Below, in pieces: positions 1-8,389 of a stretch of DNA of 64,000 nucleotides (its first letter is position 1; the number at the start of each line of letters is the position of its first letter). The stretch lies in contig NZ_LZSG01000027.1 in the NCBI RefSeq assembly GCF_001665395.1, positions 1 to 64,000 of the forward strand, written 5' to 3'. Under the pieces are notes generated by a model. The model made no database searches, was not told where the DNA came from, and worked only from the letters and a program-made list of their open reading frames with translations. This DNA comes from Mycobacterium sp. 1164966.3. GTDB taxonomy: Bacteria; Actinomycetota; Actinomycetes; Mycobacteriales; Mycobacteriaceae. The position numbers were made by a program, and so were the translations under genes.

Positions 1-892
1 AGCCGCGGCTCGGCGGGCGCTCGTAGGACCCGCGGCGTCCGTACGAGTCCCGACGGCCTTCGCGCGGTTGGCTGCGTGGGTCTGGCTCCGCCTGCGGTCG
101 GGGACGGCGGGAACGGCGGGGCGGGTCGCTAGCGTCGAAGTCGCGCGGACGCTGCTGGGAACGGCGACGTTGCCGCCGCTCGGCAGCCGGGTCGGTCTGT
201 TCTTCTCCGGCGCGAGAATGCCGGGACCGGGTGCGGTCCGGGCGCTGGCCGGCACGAGTGCCGCGCGCCGCCCGGTCGGTTCTGGGAGTGGTTCTCGAGC
301 TACGACGGGCGGTGCGTGACCGGGTCGAGGAAGACTCGTCTTCGTCGTCGTCCGAGCCACTGAGCATCGATGTGAATTTTGCGGCGATGCCGCTGAACAG
401 GGCCTTCGGCTCGGCGCGGGTACCGGTGTCGGCTTTGGCGTCCGTGTCGGCGGCAGCCGGCCGATGTGTCATCCCGAAGTACCACCTGGCCAGGCCGATC
501 AACAGCACGACGCCGGCGGTGCCCAGCATCAGCGGGAACCGCTCGATGAGCGGATAGCCGCAGTTGATCAGGAGGTCCTTGAGCTTGTCGATCTTGCCGC
601 CGTGGAACAGCCAGTAGGCGCCGGGTACCGCGCAGAACAGAATCAGTGGCGGCTGGATGACCGCGGTGAACACGCCCGACTGCCGCACCGCCAGGACGGC
701 GACCACACAGCCGGCTATATAGCAGGCTGCGAAGACGTGGGTGAGCTCCTTATGACCGGCGTCGATGCCATACCCGATGGCGGTCGCGCAAATGGCGATC
801 AACAGGGCCCCCCACCAAGGCACACCTGCCACGTTGGGGAGGATCGAGCGGTGGGCAGCCTCTACTGCCGACCTTTCCCGCTGCGGTGACAC
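1..892 (-). CDS. DUF6542-type membrane protein (Rv1111c-like), 3' end cut by window
   Basis: Reading the minus strand from a GTG at 892 gives about 297 codons with no stop before the window edge. The N-terminal half holds four hydrophobic segments (around residues 25-43, 53-70, 74-96 and 121-140). The C-terminal half is a charged tail, first Asp/Glu-Ser rich and then very rich in Arg, Pro and Gln, probably a cytoplasmic RNA- or protein-contacting tail. It sits divergently from ychF, the arrangement of Rv1111c and Rv1112 in M. tuberculosis. Its function is unknown. The start was chosen because the hydrophobic region follows a short charged leader (MSPQRERSAVEAAHRS). The start has no strong ribosome binding site, so it could be off by some codons. 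Confidence 0.75.
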   Translation of the reverse strand, partial: MSPQRERSAVEAAHRSILPNVAGVPWWGALLIAICATAIGYGIDAGHKELTHVFAACYIAGCVVAVLAVRQSGVFTAVIQPPLILFCAVPGAYWLFHGGKIDKLKDLLINCGYPLIERFPLMLGTAGVVLLIGLARWYFGMTHRPAAADTDAKADTGTRAEPKALFSGIAAKFTSMLSGSDDDEDESSSTRSRTARRSSRTTPRTDRAARGTRAGQRPDRTRSRHSRAGEEQTDPAAERRQRRRSQQRPRDFDASDPPRRSRRPRPQAEPDPRSQPREGRRDSYGRRGSYERPPSRG

Positions 893-1019
893 ACGTTGAC
901 CGTACCGGCAATAGGCCCAAAGACTCGTAAATACCTTGTCAAGACCAGGGTGTGGCATGCGTCAGCACTGCCGCACGGTGTCAGGCGGTTTCGCCGCCGA
1001 GCCCTACACTTGGTTCCTC

Positions 1020-2117
1020 GTGAGCTTGAGCCTGGGAATCGTGGGTTTGCCCAATGTCGGCAAGTCGACGCTGTTCAACGCGCTGACCCGCAACAACGTA
1101 GTGGCGGCGAACTATCCGTTCGCCACTATCGAGCCCAACGAGGGAGTGGTATCGCTGCCCGATCCGCGACTGGACAAGCTCGCGGAGCTATTTCACTCAG
1201 AGCGCGTCGTTCCGGCCCCCGTGACGTTCGTCGACATCGCCGGCCTGGTCAAGGGCGCCTCCGAGGGCGCCGGACTGGGCAACAAATTCCTGGCCCATAT
1301 CCGCGAATGCGACGCCATCTGCCAGGTGGTCCGGGTCTTCTCTGACGACGACGTAACGCATGTCACCGGGCGAGTGGACCCCAAATCGGATATCGAGGTG
1401 ATTGACACCGAGTTGATCCTGGCCGACCTGCAGACCTTGGAGCGTGCCCTGCCCAGGCTGGAGAAGGAAGCTCGCAACAACAAGGAGCGCAGGCCGCTGT
1501 ACGAGGCGGCGCAGGCCGCACAACAGGTGCTGGACGGGGGTACGACGCTGTTCGCTGCGAATGTGGACGGTTCGGTGCTGCGGGAGCTGAACCTGTTGAC
1601 CACCAAGCCCTTTCTGTACGTCTTCAACGCCGACGAGGCGGTGCTGACCGATGCCGGGCGCGTCGCCGAACTGCGTCAGCTGATCGCGCCCGCCGATGCG
1701 GTGTTTTTGGACGCCGCCATCGAATCGGAGCTGTCCGAGCTCGACGACGAGTCGGCCGCCGAGCTGCTGGAGTCGATCGGCCAGACCGAGCGGGGCTTAG
1801 ATGCGTTGGCACGGGCAGGTTTTCACACCTTGAAGCTGCAGACGTTTTTGACCGCAGGCCCAAAAGAGGCGCGGGCGTGGACAATTCACCAAGGTGACAC
1901 CGCCCCCAAGGCGGCCGGGGTGATTCACAGCGACTTCGAGAAGGGTTTCATCAAGGCCGAGATCGTGTCCTACGACGATCTGATTGCCGCGGGTTCCATG
2001 GCCGCCGCCAAGGCGGCCGGTAAGGTTCGGATCGAAGGTAAGGACTATGTGATGGCTGACGGCGACGTGGTCGAGTTCCGACACGGGCAAACGTCTACAA
2101 CAAGATCGAAGGCGTGA
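1020..2117 (+). CDS. ychF: YchF, Obg-family ATPase/GTPase, with altered C-terminus
   Basis: This is the universal translation-associated P-loop protein YchF/OLA1. The G1 motif GLPNVGKST lies at residues 9-17, [16 protein letters not shown] is the G3/switch region, and FNADE supplies the non-canonical NxxE in place of NKxD, which in this family shifts preference to ATP. A TGS domain closes the protein. The GTG at 1020 puts the P-loop at the usual distance from the N-terminus. The length is 365 aa, slightly long. The family normally ends [11 protein letters not shown], but here it reads DGDVVEFR and then 11 unrelated residues ([11 protein letters not shown]). The missing ending occurs 519 bp downstream, at 2583-2612. 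Confidence 0.95.
   Translation: MSLSLGIVGLPNVGKSTLFNALTRNNVVAANYPFATIEPNEGVVSLPDPRLDKLAELFHSERVVPAPVTFVDIAGLVKGASEGAGLGNKFLAHIRECDAICQVVRVFSDDDVTHVTGRVDPKSDIEVIDTELILADLQTLERALPRLEKEARNNKERRPLYEAAQAAQQVLDGGTTLFAANVDGSVLRELNLLTTKPFLYVFNADEAVLTDAGRVAELRQLIAPADAVFLDAAIESELSELDDESAAELLESIGQTERGLDALARAGFHTLKLQTFLTAGPKEARAWTIHQGDTAPKAAGVIHSDFEKGFIKAEIVSYDDLIAAGSMAAAKAAGKVRIEGKDYVMADGDVVEFRHGQTSTTRSKA
2064..2080. repeat. 17-bp direct repeat, copy 1 (inside ychF 3' end)
   Basis: GACGTGGTCGAGTTCCG occurs here and again at 2583-2599. Beyond it the two copies differ for several bases and then share ACGTCTA again. In this copy the linking segment is about 5 nt longer, which shifts frame and creates the novel YchF tail. 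Confidence 0.85.
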
Positions 2118-2164
2118 TTCAGTTCGTCCTTTCGGCCCACTTCCGTCAGACCTAGGCTCGAACG

Positions 2165-2554
2165 ATGCTGTATCGATGGTTCGTCCGCAAACAGGCGCTC
2201 GCGCTGTGCGACCGGTTATCTGATCAACGCTTCGATGAGATCCCTATTGCTGACAACGTCCACTTCGTCTACGTCGGTGACCATCCGCTGGCGACGGAAC
2301 TACACGGCGCGGATGCCATGCGCAGTTGGCTACGCAACGAGTTGTTCTGTCGCCTCCCTGGTTTGCGTTTCGAGGTGGAAGAAATCGTCGTCGAGGGCGG
2401 TCCGTGGTCGACTCGGATGGCCGCACGATACGTCGCCAAGCGCGAAGGCAAAGCGGTGTACCGCGGGGTGCAATTCACCCGGGTTGCCTGGGGCAAGCTC
2501 GTCGAAGAGCGCGTCTTCCCCGATTCCAAGGCGCTCGCCGCCGCACTTGAGTGA
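2165..2554 (+). CDS. SnoaL/NTF2-like small protein
   Basis: This 129-residue protein has the alternating pattern of a SnoaL-like (NTF2 fold) polypeptide: an N-terminal helix (residues 1-25), an acidic and aromatic strand region (VHFVYVGDHPLATELHG), and later strands (YRGVQFTRVAWGKLVEERVFPD). Such proteins are small cone-shaped ligand pockets, often isomerases or orphan domains. No catalytic residues can be assigned. It lies wholly between the two copies of the ychF 3' end, about 47 bp after the ychF stop, so it appears to be an inserted cassette. The function is unassigned. Confidence 0.8.
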   Translation: MLYRWFVRKQALALCDRLSDQRFDEIPIADNVHFVYVGDHPLATELHGADAMRSWLRNELFCRLPGLRFEVEEIVVEGGPWSTRMAARYVAKREGKAVYRGVQFTRVAWGKLVEERVFPDSKALAAALE

Positions 2555-2582
2555 CTGCGTATCGGCTCAGTCGGTGGAATGG

Positions 2583-2612
2583 GACGTGGTCGAGTTCCGG
2601 TTCAACGTCTAG
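2583..2612 (+). pseudogene. Displaced original 3' end of ychF
   Basis: The ten codons here read DVVEFRFNV plus stop, the canonical YchF C-terminus, in no larger open frame. Its first 17 bases repeat 2064-2080. It is best explained as the native gene end stranded by an insertion that duplicated part of the gene terminus. Confidence 0.7.
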
Positions 2613-2702
2613 CGCAGTGTGTTGACTGCGCGAGTCGCATGAGCGACGACTCGAGGTGAAATGAAATGCCTACTTGCTTGAAATCTCGCTAAAGGAAATT
2701 CT

Positions 2703-3086
2703 TTGGAGATGGCGACTTCAAAGCAATCGAGACGGTGGGTTGTGCACATGCTGGTGGCTGGAGGGTTGGCATTGTCTGCCGTTGCACTGGCCGACGGGCC
2801 GGCCCAGGCGGCCCCGGCCCCCGCTCCCGGCTACCGCTGGTGCCCAGGTGATCAATGGGACCCCGGTTGGGGCACCGTCTCGGATTGGGACTGGAACCAA
2901 TGCCACGAGTGGCAACGGGCGGGAGGCCCCTTTGGTCCCGCGGGCTGGGGACCCTGGGGTCCGCCGCCACCGTGGGCGACACCGCAGCCACCTCCACCGT
3001 CATGGGCGCCCGGGGCTCAGTTGATGTGGAACCCGACCGCCAACGGTTGGGGATTCTGGAACAACAAGATATGGACGCCGATCTAA
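2703..3086 (+). CDS. Secreted Trp/Pro-rich small protein
   Basis: A TTG at 2703 is preceded by AAAGGAAA with 7-nt spacing. An ATG at 2709 is the alternative start. The product (127 aa) begins with a typical signal peptide: an Arg-containing leader, a hydrophobic core (VHMLVAGGLALSAVALA) and an Ala-rich cleavage zone ending AQAA around residue 37. The mature part is small, acidic to neutral and unusually rich in Trp, Gly and Pro, with two Cys (YRWCPGD, NQCHEW) that could pair. It resembles the exported low-complexity proteins common in mycobacteria. No enzymatic motif is seen and the function is unknown. Confidence 0.7.
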   Translation: MEMATSKQSRRWVVHMLVAGGLALSAVALADGPAQAAPAPAPGYRWCPGDQWDPGWGTVSDWDWNQCHEWQRAGGPFGPAGWGPWGPPPPWATPQPPPPSWAPGAQLMWNPTANGWGFWNNKIWTPI

Positions 3087-3529
3087 TCGAACGTTGCCCT
3101 CGCAATGGCGCTGGCTACAAGCCGCCGCAGTGGCTCACGGGCTGAATGCACGCCAGTCACATCGGCCTCATCAGTCCCTTGAATGCTAGGGGCCAGCGAT
3201 CTCGAAACTTGGTATCACCCGCGATATCGCATTCCAAGATCGTCACGTGCCTCCATTTTCGGTACTGGAGTGGCAGGTGTGACGAGACCGCTAACGCCGA
3301 TCTGACGGTTCCACCAGAAGCCGGACAAAGCCCTGCCGTGCGCCATAATAGATCTGGTACGCAATTGTGTCGTTTGCCAGTTCAAATCGAAGCCTGCTTG
3401 ATGCCCGCATAGCCGGTGGTCAGAGCCATATACCGAGAAGTTACCCCAATTTGCTAAAAACTCCGGAGTCACTTCTGTTTCAACCGTTACATTAATTTGC
3501 AATAAGTTTGCTGTATACGACGCACGCCA
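3087..3529. other. Gene-free stretch
   Basis: About 440 bp between two exported-protein genes. Only short frames without ribosome binding sites or coding-like composition are present. It is more AT-rich than its surroundings, especially in the last 130 bp, and probably holds the promoter of the next gene. No repeat or RNA structure was recognised. Confidence 0.5.
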
Positions 3530-4174
3530 TTGTCGAATTCAAACGTGACTAGTGCCACAAACTTTGGTTACCTATACATGTTATTGGTAGCGTCCCTCTC
3601 CATGATTGCTGTTGCTACGCTGTTGGCGCTTGTCAATCAAGTGTCCGGCACTCCGTATATTCCGGGTGGAGATTCTCCCGCCGGGACCGACTGTTCAGGG
3701 CTGGCTTCGTGGATATCGAATGCCGCAACTGACAGGCCGGTTTTTGGAAGCAGGTTCAACACCGGGAACGAAGAAGCGGCCCTGTTGTCGCGCGGCTTCC
3801 AATATGGAACCGCTCCCAACGCTTTGGTGATCGGCTGGAACGGTGGCCACACCGCGGTGACCTTGCCCGACGGCACGCCCGTCTCCAGCGGTGAACGTGG
3901 CGGTGTCCGCATCGGCGGCGCCGGCGCTTACCAGCGCGGATTCACCCACCACATGTTCTTGCCAATGGATGACGTCGAGGGCCTGCCGCCCGTCGACGAG
4001 CCACCGGCGCCCGTTCTGGTCGGTGTCGCTATGCCGGCCCCCGCACCTGAGGAAGGCCCCGCACCGGATGCGCCGCCGGCGCCGCCGGAACCGCCCATCC
4101 TGGTAGATGCGGCAATGCCGCCTCCGCCAGGCGACCCCGCGCCGACGGGTGATCCTGACATCGCAAATACGTAA
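3530..4174 (+). CDS. Exported NlpC/P60-like cell-wall hydrolase with Pro/Ala-rich tail
   Basis: A membrane-spanning or signal segment (YMLLVASLSMIAVATLLALVN, split around residues 16-36) precedes a domain starting GTPYIPGGDSPAGTDCSGLA. The DCSG motif and a later GGHTAVTLPDG match the Cys and His of NlpC/P60-type peptidoglycan endopeptidases. From about residue 150 the protein becomes a Pro/Ala-rich acidic linker to the end (214 aa). It probably cleaves peptide stems in the cell wall. The start is uncertain: TTG 3530, GTG 3545 or ATG 3578 could each serve, and none has a strong ribosome binding site. Confidence 0.7.
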   Translation: MSNSNVTSATNFGYLYMLLVASLSMIAVATLLALVNQVSGTPYIPGGDSPAGTDCSGLASWISNAATDRPVFGSRFNTGNEEAALLSRGFQYGTAPNALVIGWNGGHTAVTLPDGTPVSSGERGGVRIGGAGAYQRGFTHHMFLPMDDVEGLPPVDEPPAPVLVGVAMPAPAPEEGPAPDAPPAPPEPPILVDAAMPPPPGDPAPTGDPDIANT

Positions 4175-4494
4175 AACAAATCCGACGGATGTGGTGAGCT
4201 ATCCGACCGCATTTTGCGATACAGATCACATTCGTCGGCCATAGTTGCCGAATTAGGCCGGAGCCGTCGCTTGTGGGGTATATCACTATTCCCCCGAGCG
4301 GCGGCTTATCCGGCTTTACTCGAATTACTCGGGACGGCCATTCTGATCGAACTCCGTCTAGCCTGAGCGATTTGCTCGCAGTCGTAGTTAAAGAGCGACC
4401 GGCCCTCGGGCCACGGTTCGGTTCACGTCGAGCGGGAGGGTCGCACCCATCTGGCAGCGCTCCTTATCATCGCCACAACGGAAGGAGTATTGCC
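4175..4494. other. Intergenic region upstream of the OsmC gene
   Basis: An open frame continues through part of this region in the OsmC frame, but the ribosome binding site and family length place the gene start at 4495. No other feature was recognised. It presumably carries the promoter. Confidence 0.5.
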
Positions 4495-5007
4495 GTGACA
4501 GCATCGACCACTCATCTAGGCACTCTCATCGCCGCCACCGACGCCGTGGTCGCCGCCGACAAGTCCAAAGCCCAGGTCGTCTTCCAGGCTTCGGCGGCCG
4601 CGCACGACGCCGTGGCCAGCACGGTCACCCTGGGCGAATACCGCGTCGAGGTCGACGAGCCGCCCGTGCTCGGCGGGGAAGGCAAGGCGCCCAACCCGGT
4701 GGAGTATTACCTGGCATCCCTGCTCTCCTGTCAGATCGTGACCTGGCGCTTCTGGGCTGAAAAGCTGGGCATCGCGGTCGACGAGATCACCGCGCACGCC
4801 GAAGGCGATCTCGATGTGCAGGGCTTCTTCGGCTTTGATGACGCCGTCCGGGCCGGATTCCACGAAGTGCGAGTGGTGGTGAAGGTGGCCGGGCCCGAGA
4901 CGCCGGAGCGCTACCGCGAACTGCAAGCCGCGGTCGACGCGCACTGTCCGGTCCTGGATCTGACCCGAAACGTCACTCCGGTGACCACACGCGTGGAGAT
5001 CGCTTGA
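4495..5007 (+). CDS. OsmC-family peroxide/thiol reductase
   Basis: The GTG at 4495 follows GGAAGGAG with 7-nt spacing and gives 170 aa, the usual OsmC/YhfA size. A longer upstream frame lacks family similarity. The domain shows the expected order: a β-rich N-terminus (YRVEVDEPPVLGGEG), the helix with the first active cysteine (YYLASLLSCQIVTWRF), and the second cysteine near the end (DAHCPVLDLTRNVTPV). Members reduce organic hydroperoxides through the two-Cys pair in the cytoplasm. The next gene follows after 20 bp, so the two are likely co-transcribed. Confidence 0.88.
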   Translation: MTASTTHLGTLIAATDAVVAADKSKAQVVFQASAAAHDAVASTVTLGEYRVEVDEPPVLGGEGKAPNPVEYYLASLLSCQIVTWRFWAEKLGIAVDEITAHAEGDLDVQGFFGFDDAVRAGFHEVRVVVKVAGPETPERYRELQAAVDAHCPVLDLTRNVTPVTTRVEIA

Positions 5008-5027
5008 ACCACGTAATCTGAGCGCCC

Positions 5028-5351
5028 ATGATCTTCATCGTCGTCAAGTTCGAGACCAAACCCGAATGGACCGAGCGCTGGCCGGATCTGGTCGCGTCGT
5101 TCACCGCGGCGACGCGCGCCGAACAGGGCAATCTGTGGTTCGAGTGGTCGCGCAGCCTGGACAACCCGGCCGAGTACGTTCTGGTCGAAGCCTTTCGCGA
5201 CGGTGAAGCGGGCGGCGCGCACGTCAACAGCGACCACTTCAAGCAGGCGATGCAAGAGCTGCCGAAGGCGCTGAAGTCCACGCCCAAGATCATCAGTCAG
5301 ACGGTGGACGCGACGGACTGGTCGGCAATGGGGGAGATGACGGTCGACTAG
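5028..5351 (+). CDS. Antibiotic-biosynthesis-monooxygenase (ABM) domain protein, Rv1117-like
   Basis: This 107-aa ferredoxin-fold protein begins MIFIVVKFETKPEWTERW and has the family hallmark FEWSRSLDNPAEYVLVEAF followed by a His-containing helix (HVNSDHFKQAMQ). It is the size and type of the quinol monooxygenase YgiN group and of M. tuberculosis Rv1117. Members oxidise quinol- or polyketide-like aromatics without cofactor, usually as dimers. Its stop overlaps the stop of the convergent gene (shared CTAG). The substrate is unknown. Confidence 0.85.
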   Translation: MIFIVVKFETKPEWTERWPDLVASFTAATRAEQGNLWFEWSRSLDNPAEYVLVEAFRDGEAGGAHVNSDHFKQAMQELPKALKSTPKIISQTVDATDWSAMGEMTVD

Positions 5352-6034
5352 CCACCACTGACGGTGACGGCGATCTCATCGCCCAGCCGATAGCCGGGCG
5401 CCAGCGGCAGCGTGTCCCCGCTCCAGAACTTGCCCGGGTCGAACCAGTTCGTGTCCTTATCAGTGGCGAGCAATCCCATCTCCTCGTAAGTGATCGCCAC
5501 TGTCTCCGCGCAGTAGGCCGTCTCCAGGCTCATCTTGCGTTCTTGCCTGCGTCGCTTCGTCTGCTCGCGAACCTTCTTGTCCACCACTGGGATTCCTCGC
5601 ACCCAGTCGTTGATCGTCGGGAGCCGGCCGCGGAACCAACGACCGGTCAGCCGGGCCGCGGTGGGAAACGGCGTGCCGTCCATCCGTGCGATGACGCGCA
5701 GCAGTTCGTTCTCCTGTTGGCGAGTGGCATACGGCGTCAACTGACGCAACCAGCACCGTTGGTGGTAGCGGTCGGTCCACTGCACCACGGCTTGCCGAAG
5801 ATCATTGAGCTGAACACCGCGGTGATTGGTGCCGGTCCACATGTCGACGAGCTTGTCGCCCAACTCGGCGTGCCAGATCAGCGGCGGCAAGTCGTCGATG
5901 GCGACGGTCATGCCGACGTGATTCACCGGGGCGTTCGTCAACGTCTGGATGGTGCGGTCGGGTCGTGAGCCGCCGCGGAACAGCCACAAGTCGCCGGTCC
6001 GGGTTTCTTCGAGCGCCTGATCGAGAGTCAGCAT
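5348..6034 (-). CDS. Permuted NlpC/P60 (YiiX-type) hydrolase, Rv1118c-like
   Basis: The 228-aa product places a His motif early (VNHVGMTVA, residues 38-46) and a Cys motif late (TAYCAETVAITYEEMG). This His-before-Cys order marks the circularly permuted papain-like branch of NlpC/P60 (YiiX/YaeF type), whose members cleave amide or ester bonds in lipids or peptides. There is no signal peptide. A basic stretch, KKVREQTKRRRQERK, lies in the middle. A CMD-family gene lies 5 bp upstream on the same strand, so the pair and the SDR behind it probably form an operon. Confidence 0.78.
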   Translation of the reverse strand: MLTLDQALEETRTGDLWLFRGGSRPDRTIQTLTNAPVNHVGMTVAIDDLPPLIWHAELGDKLVDMWTGTNHRGVQLNDLRQAVVQWTDRYHQRCWLRQLTPYATRQQENELLRVIARMDGTPFPTAARLTGRWFRGRLPTINDWVRGIPVVDKKVREQTKRRRQERKMSLETAYCAETVAITYEEMGLLATDKDTNWFDPGKFWSGDTLPLAPGYRLGDEIAVTVSGG

Positions 6035-6039
6035 GTCGG

Positions 6040-6420
6040 TCAGGGCCGTTCGTCGACGGCAAGAACTTCGCGTGCCGCATTCCGTGCGGTGGTGGCCGCC
6101 GGATAGCCGGCGTAGCCCGTCATGTGATAGATCACCTCTTCGATCTCCTTGATGCTCAACCCATTACGCAGCGCGATTTGGAAATGGAGCTTCAGCTCAT
6201 GCTCCGCGCGCAGCGCAATGAGCGCGCCCAAGGTCACCAGGCTGCGCGAGCGACGATCCAGGCCGTCTCGCGTCCACAACGCACCGAAAACATGATCGAG
6301 GCTGAGCTCACCGAGTTCGTCGGCGACGCCGCCGTCCCGCAAAGTGGTGAGGGATTCCGGGATCAGTCCGGGCAACATAGCCTTGAGCACGTCCAGACCT
6401 TCGGTGCGGGTGTCAGCCAT
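6040..6420 (-). CDS. Carboxymuconolactone decarboxylase-family protein
   Basis: The ATG at 6420 follows AAAGGCGCC at good spacing and gives 126 aa, the standard CMD size. An upstream TTG at 6447 would only add nine residues overlapping the previous gene. The conserved helix LDRRSRSLVTLGALIALRAEHELKLHF is present, with the later segment HMTGYAGYPAATTARNAARE. The Cys pair of AhpD-type members is absent, so it is likelier a decarboxylase or lactonase-like member than a peroxidase. It lies 23 bp behind an SDR gene, so the pair is probably one operon. Confidence 0.85.
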   Translation of the reverse strand: MADTRTEGLDVLKAMLPGLIPESLTTLRDGGVADELGELSLDHVFGALWTRDGLDRRSRSLVTLGALIALRAEHELKLHFQIALRNGLSIKEIEEVIYHMTGYAGYPAATTARNAAREVLAVDERP

Positions 6421-6443
6421 CGGTAGGCGCCTTTCTGTACTGG

Positions 6444-7253
6444 TCAACGTTCGCGGGATATCTGGAAGTCGATGTAGGCGTCCCAGTCCTCGACACGCCG
6501 CCGCAATTCCTCGACGACGTGAGGATGGGTGGGCACGAAGAATCGGTCGTGCAAGATCGCATCTGCCACCAGCTCGCCGACCGGCGCGGGTTCGAGCAAC
6601 TCGAACTGTTGGCCCGGGATGCGCAGCGGCGCACCTTCACCGAAAGTCGGTACGCCCGCGGCGATATTCGTCAGCACCGGGCCCGGACACAGTAGCGTGA
6701 CACCAATACCCTTGGGCCGCAGGTAGATTGCCAGCCCTTCGCTGATCTGCACGATCGCGGCCTTGGCTGCGGCATACGGCAATCGGTCGTAGGAATAGGT
6801 AAAAAGTCCTGCGAAGGAGGCGGTATTGACCAAATGGCCGCTGCCCTGGGCCAGCAGCAGCGGCAGAAAGACGGCATTGCTGCGTACCACCGACATCAGG
6901 TTGATGTCGAGGATGCGTTGCCATTCGCCGATCGGGATGTCTTGCGGCAGACCGTTGGTCAGCACGCCGACGTTGTTGACCACGATGTCGACCCGGCCGA
7001 AACGCTGCAGCGCAGCATCCCGAATGCCTTCGAACGCCTCAGGTTCCGAAACGTCCGCGCGGTGTGTCAGCAACGCTTCGCCAGTGAACTCGGTGAGACG
7101 GCTTTCGTCGATGTCGACCGCCACGATGTGAGCGCCCCGGTCGGCCAGTGCGCAAGCGATCGCGCGCCCGATGCCGCTGCCGGCCCCGGTGACGACCGCG
7201 ACCTTGTCGCGAAGCGGGGAGTTCAACAGGTCAGCCTCTCGCAATGTCGGCAT
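6444..7253 (-). CDS. Short-chain dehydrogenase/reductase (classical SDR)
   Basis: This 269-aa classical SDR has TGAGSGIG at residues 22-29 for the dinucleotide, Asp in VAVDIDES predicting NAD(H) preference, NNVGV, and the catalytic NTASFAG Ser and YAAAK Tyr/Lys. The C-terminal tail (HVVEELRRRVEDWDAYIDFQ) is typical of mycobacterial steroid- or alcohol-type SDRs. It is the first gene of an apparent three-gene minus-strand unit with the CMD-like and YiiX-like genes. The substrate cannot be read from sequence. Confidence 0.9.
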   Translation of the reverse strand: MPTLREADLLNSPLRDKVAVVTGAGSGIGRAIACALADRGAHIVAVDIDESRLTEFTGEALLTHRADVSEPEAFEGIRDAALQRFGRVDIVVNNVGVLTNGLPQDIPIGEWQRILDINLMSVVRSNAVFLPLLLAQGSGHLVNTASFAGLFTYSYDRLPYAAAKAAIVQISEGLAIYLRPKGIGVTLLCPGPVLTNIAAGVPTFGEGAPLRIPGQQFELLEPAPVGELVADAILHDRFFVPTHPHVVEELRRRVEDWDAYIDFQISRER

Positions 7254-7287
7254 TGTGCTCTACGGGCCGCAGAATAGCCTGTCAACC

Positions 7288-7461
7288 ATGCGCAGCATTT
7301 GGAAGTGGATCGGACTGGCGGGTGTCGCGGGCGTCGTCGCCGGCGGCGTTGTGGTAGCGCGCGATCAGCGTAAGCGTCGGGCATATACGCCGGACGAGGT
7401 TCGGGCCCGGCTGCACCAAAGGTTGGCCGAGTCAGAACAGGAGGGGCCTCCATCCCAATAG
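7288..7461 (+). CDS. Small membrane-anchored hypothetical protein
   Basis: The ATG at 7288 opens a 57-aa protein. One glycine-zipper-like membrane segment (WIGLAGVAGVVAGGVVVA, residues 6-23) is followed by a basic stop-transfer sequence RDQRKRRAY and a short helical tail (PDEVRARLHQRLAESEQ). It lies divergent from the SDR and convergent with the cyclase gene, 6 bp from the latter's stop. The function is unknown. Codon usage and the clean topology favour a real gene. Confidence 0.65.
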   Translation: MRSIWKWIGLAGVAGVVAGGVVVARDQRKRRAYTPDEVRARLHQRLAESEQEGPPSQ

Positions 7462-7467
7462 GGTCGG

Positions 7468-8301
7468 TCAGTCCGATTCCGGCTCGGTGTCCGTTTCCAC
7501 CGCGAACAAGCGGTAGCTGCCGGAGAATCCCTTCAGCTCGACATCGCGGCCTTCGTCGAAATAGATGTCTTCGCACTTGTTAACGGCGTCTCGCACCGGC
7601 TGGCTCACCAGGATCTCTCCGCCGGCAGCATGCGCGGCCACCCGGGCCGCCATCGCGACGTTGCGCCCGAACAGATCGTCACCGCGGCGCACCGAGCGAC
7701 CCATGTGGACACCGATCCGCACCCGAATATCCTGAATATCCTTGTAGCGCTTGCGCCTTGCGCCATTGAGCAGTGCCTGCTGAAGGTCGATCCCGCATCG
7801 CACGGCCTCCTCGGCGCGGGCAAAGGCGACCATGAACCCGTCACCTTGGCTCTTCACCACATGTCCGCCCCGGTCTTCGACGAGGTCGTGAACAAGCTTG
7901 CCGTGCGCGGCGATGAGCTTGACGAACGCCCGGTCGCCGATCCGTTCGTTCAGAGCGGTGGACTCTTCGATATCGGAGAACAGAATCACCACCCGGCCGT
8001 CGGGAGTGATTCGGGCCAGGTCGGGCCGTTCGACCTCGGCCCAATCGGCAAGATCTTCGATCGAGCTGCGCACCACCGCGCCGAACCCCTCGGTGCGCAT
8101 CAGGTTGGCGGTTTGCCACACGGTCTTGACTGCTTCGCGGCCGCCGGACAGCAGCCGGTTGCGCGCGTCGGCCCGCTGCCGCAATTCCGCGACCTCTTGA
8201 CGACTGCGGCTCAGTAACCGCCACAGCACGACGAGCCCGCCCGCCTCAATCGCCGCAACCGCGGCCAGGAGGTAAACCGCGATCTGCTGCGCATCACCCA
8301 C
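7468..8301 (-). CDS. Membrane-anchored class III adenylate/guanylate cyclase (Rv1120c-like)
   Basis: A single N-terminal membrane helix (residues 7-28) and a coiled-coil-like linker lead into a class III cyclase domain from about residue 100. Metal-binding Asp residues are in [11 protein letters not shown] and KSQGDGFM. The Lys of the latter, and Asp in RRGDDLFG, fit ATP selection. The transition-state Arg is present in AMAARVAA, but the residue normally Asn (VNLAAR type) is Ala here, so activity may be low or unusual. In M. tuberculosis the corresponding Rv1120c is broken, whereas this copy is full length (277 aa). Confidence 0.88.
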   Translation of the reverse strand: MGDAQQIAVYLLAAVAAIEAGGLVVLWRLLSRSRQEVAELRQRADARNRLLSGGREAVKTVWQTANLMRTEGFGAVVRSSIEDLADWAEVERPDLARITPDGRVVILFSDIEESTALNERIGDRAFVKLIAAHGKLVHDLVEDRGGHVVKSQGDGFMVAFARAEEAVRCGIDLQQALLNGARRKRYKDIQDIRVRIGVHMGRSVRRGDDLFGRNVAMAARVAAHAAGGEILVSQPVRDAVNKCEDIYFDEGRDVELKGFSGSYRLFAVETDTEPESD

Positions 8302-8389
8302 GTCGGCCCATCCTTCCAGGGCCGATTGGGCTGAGCGTTTCGGGCCTATAGCCTTCGGCTATACGGACTGACATTCGGGAGGTGCGGTG

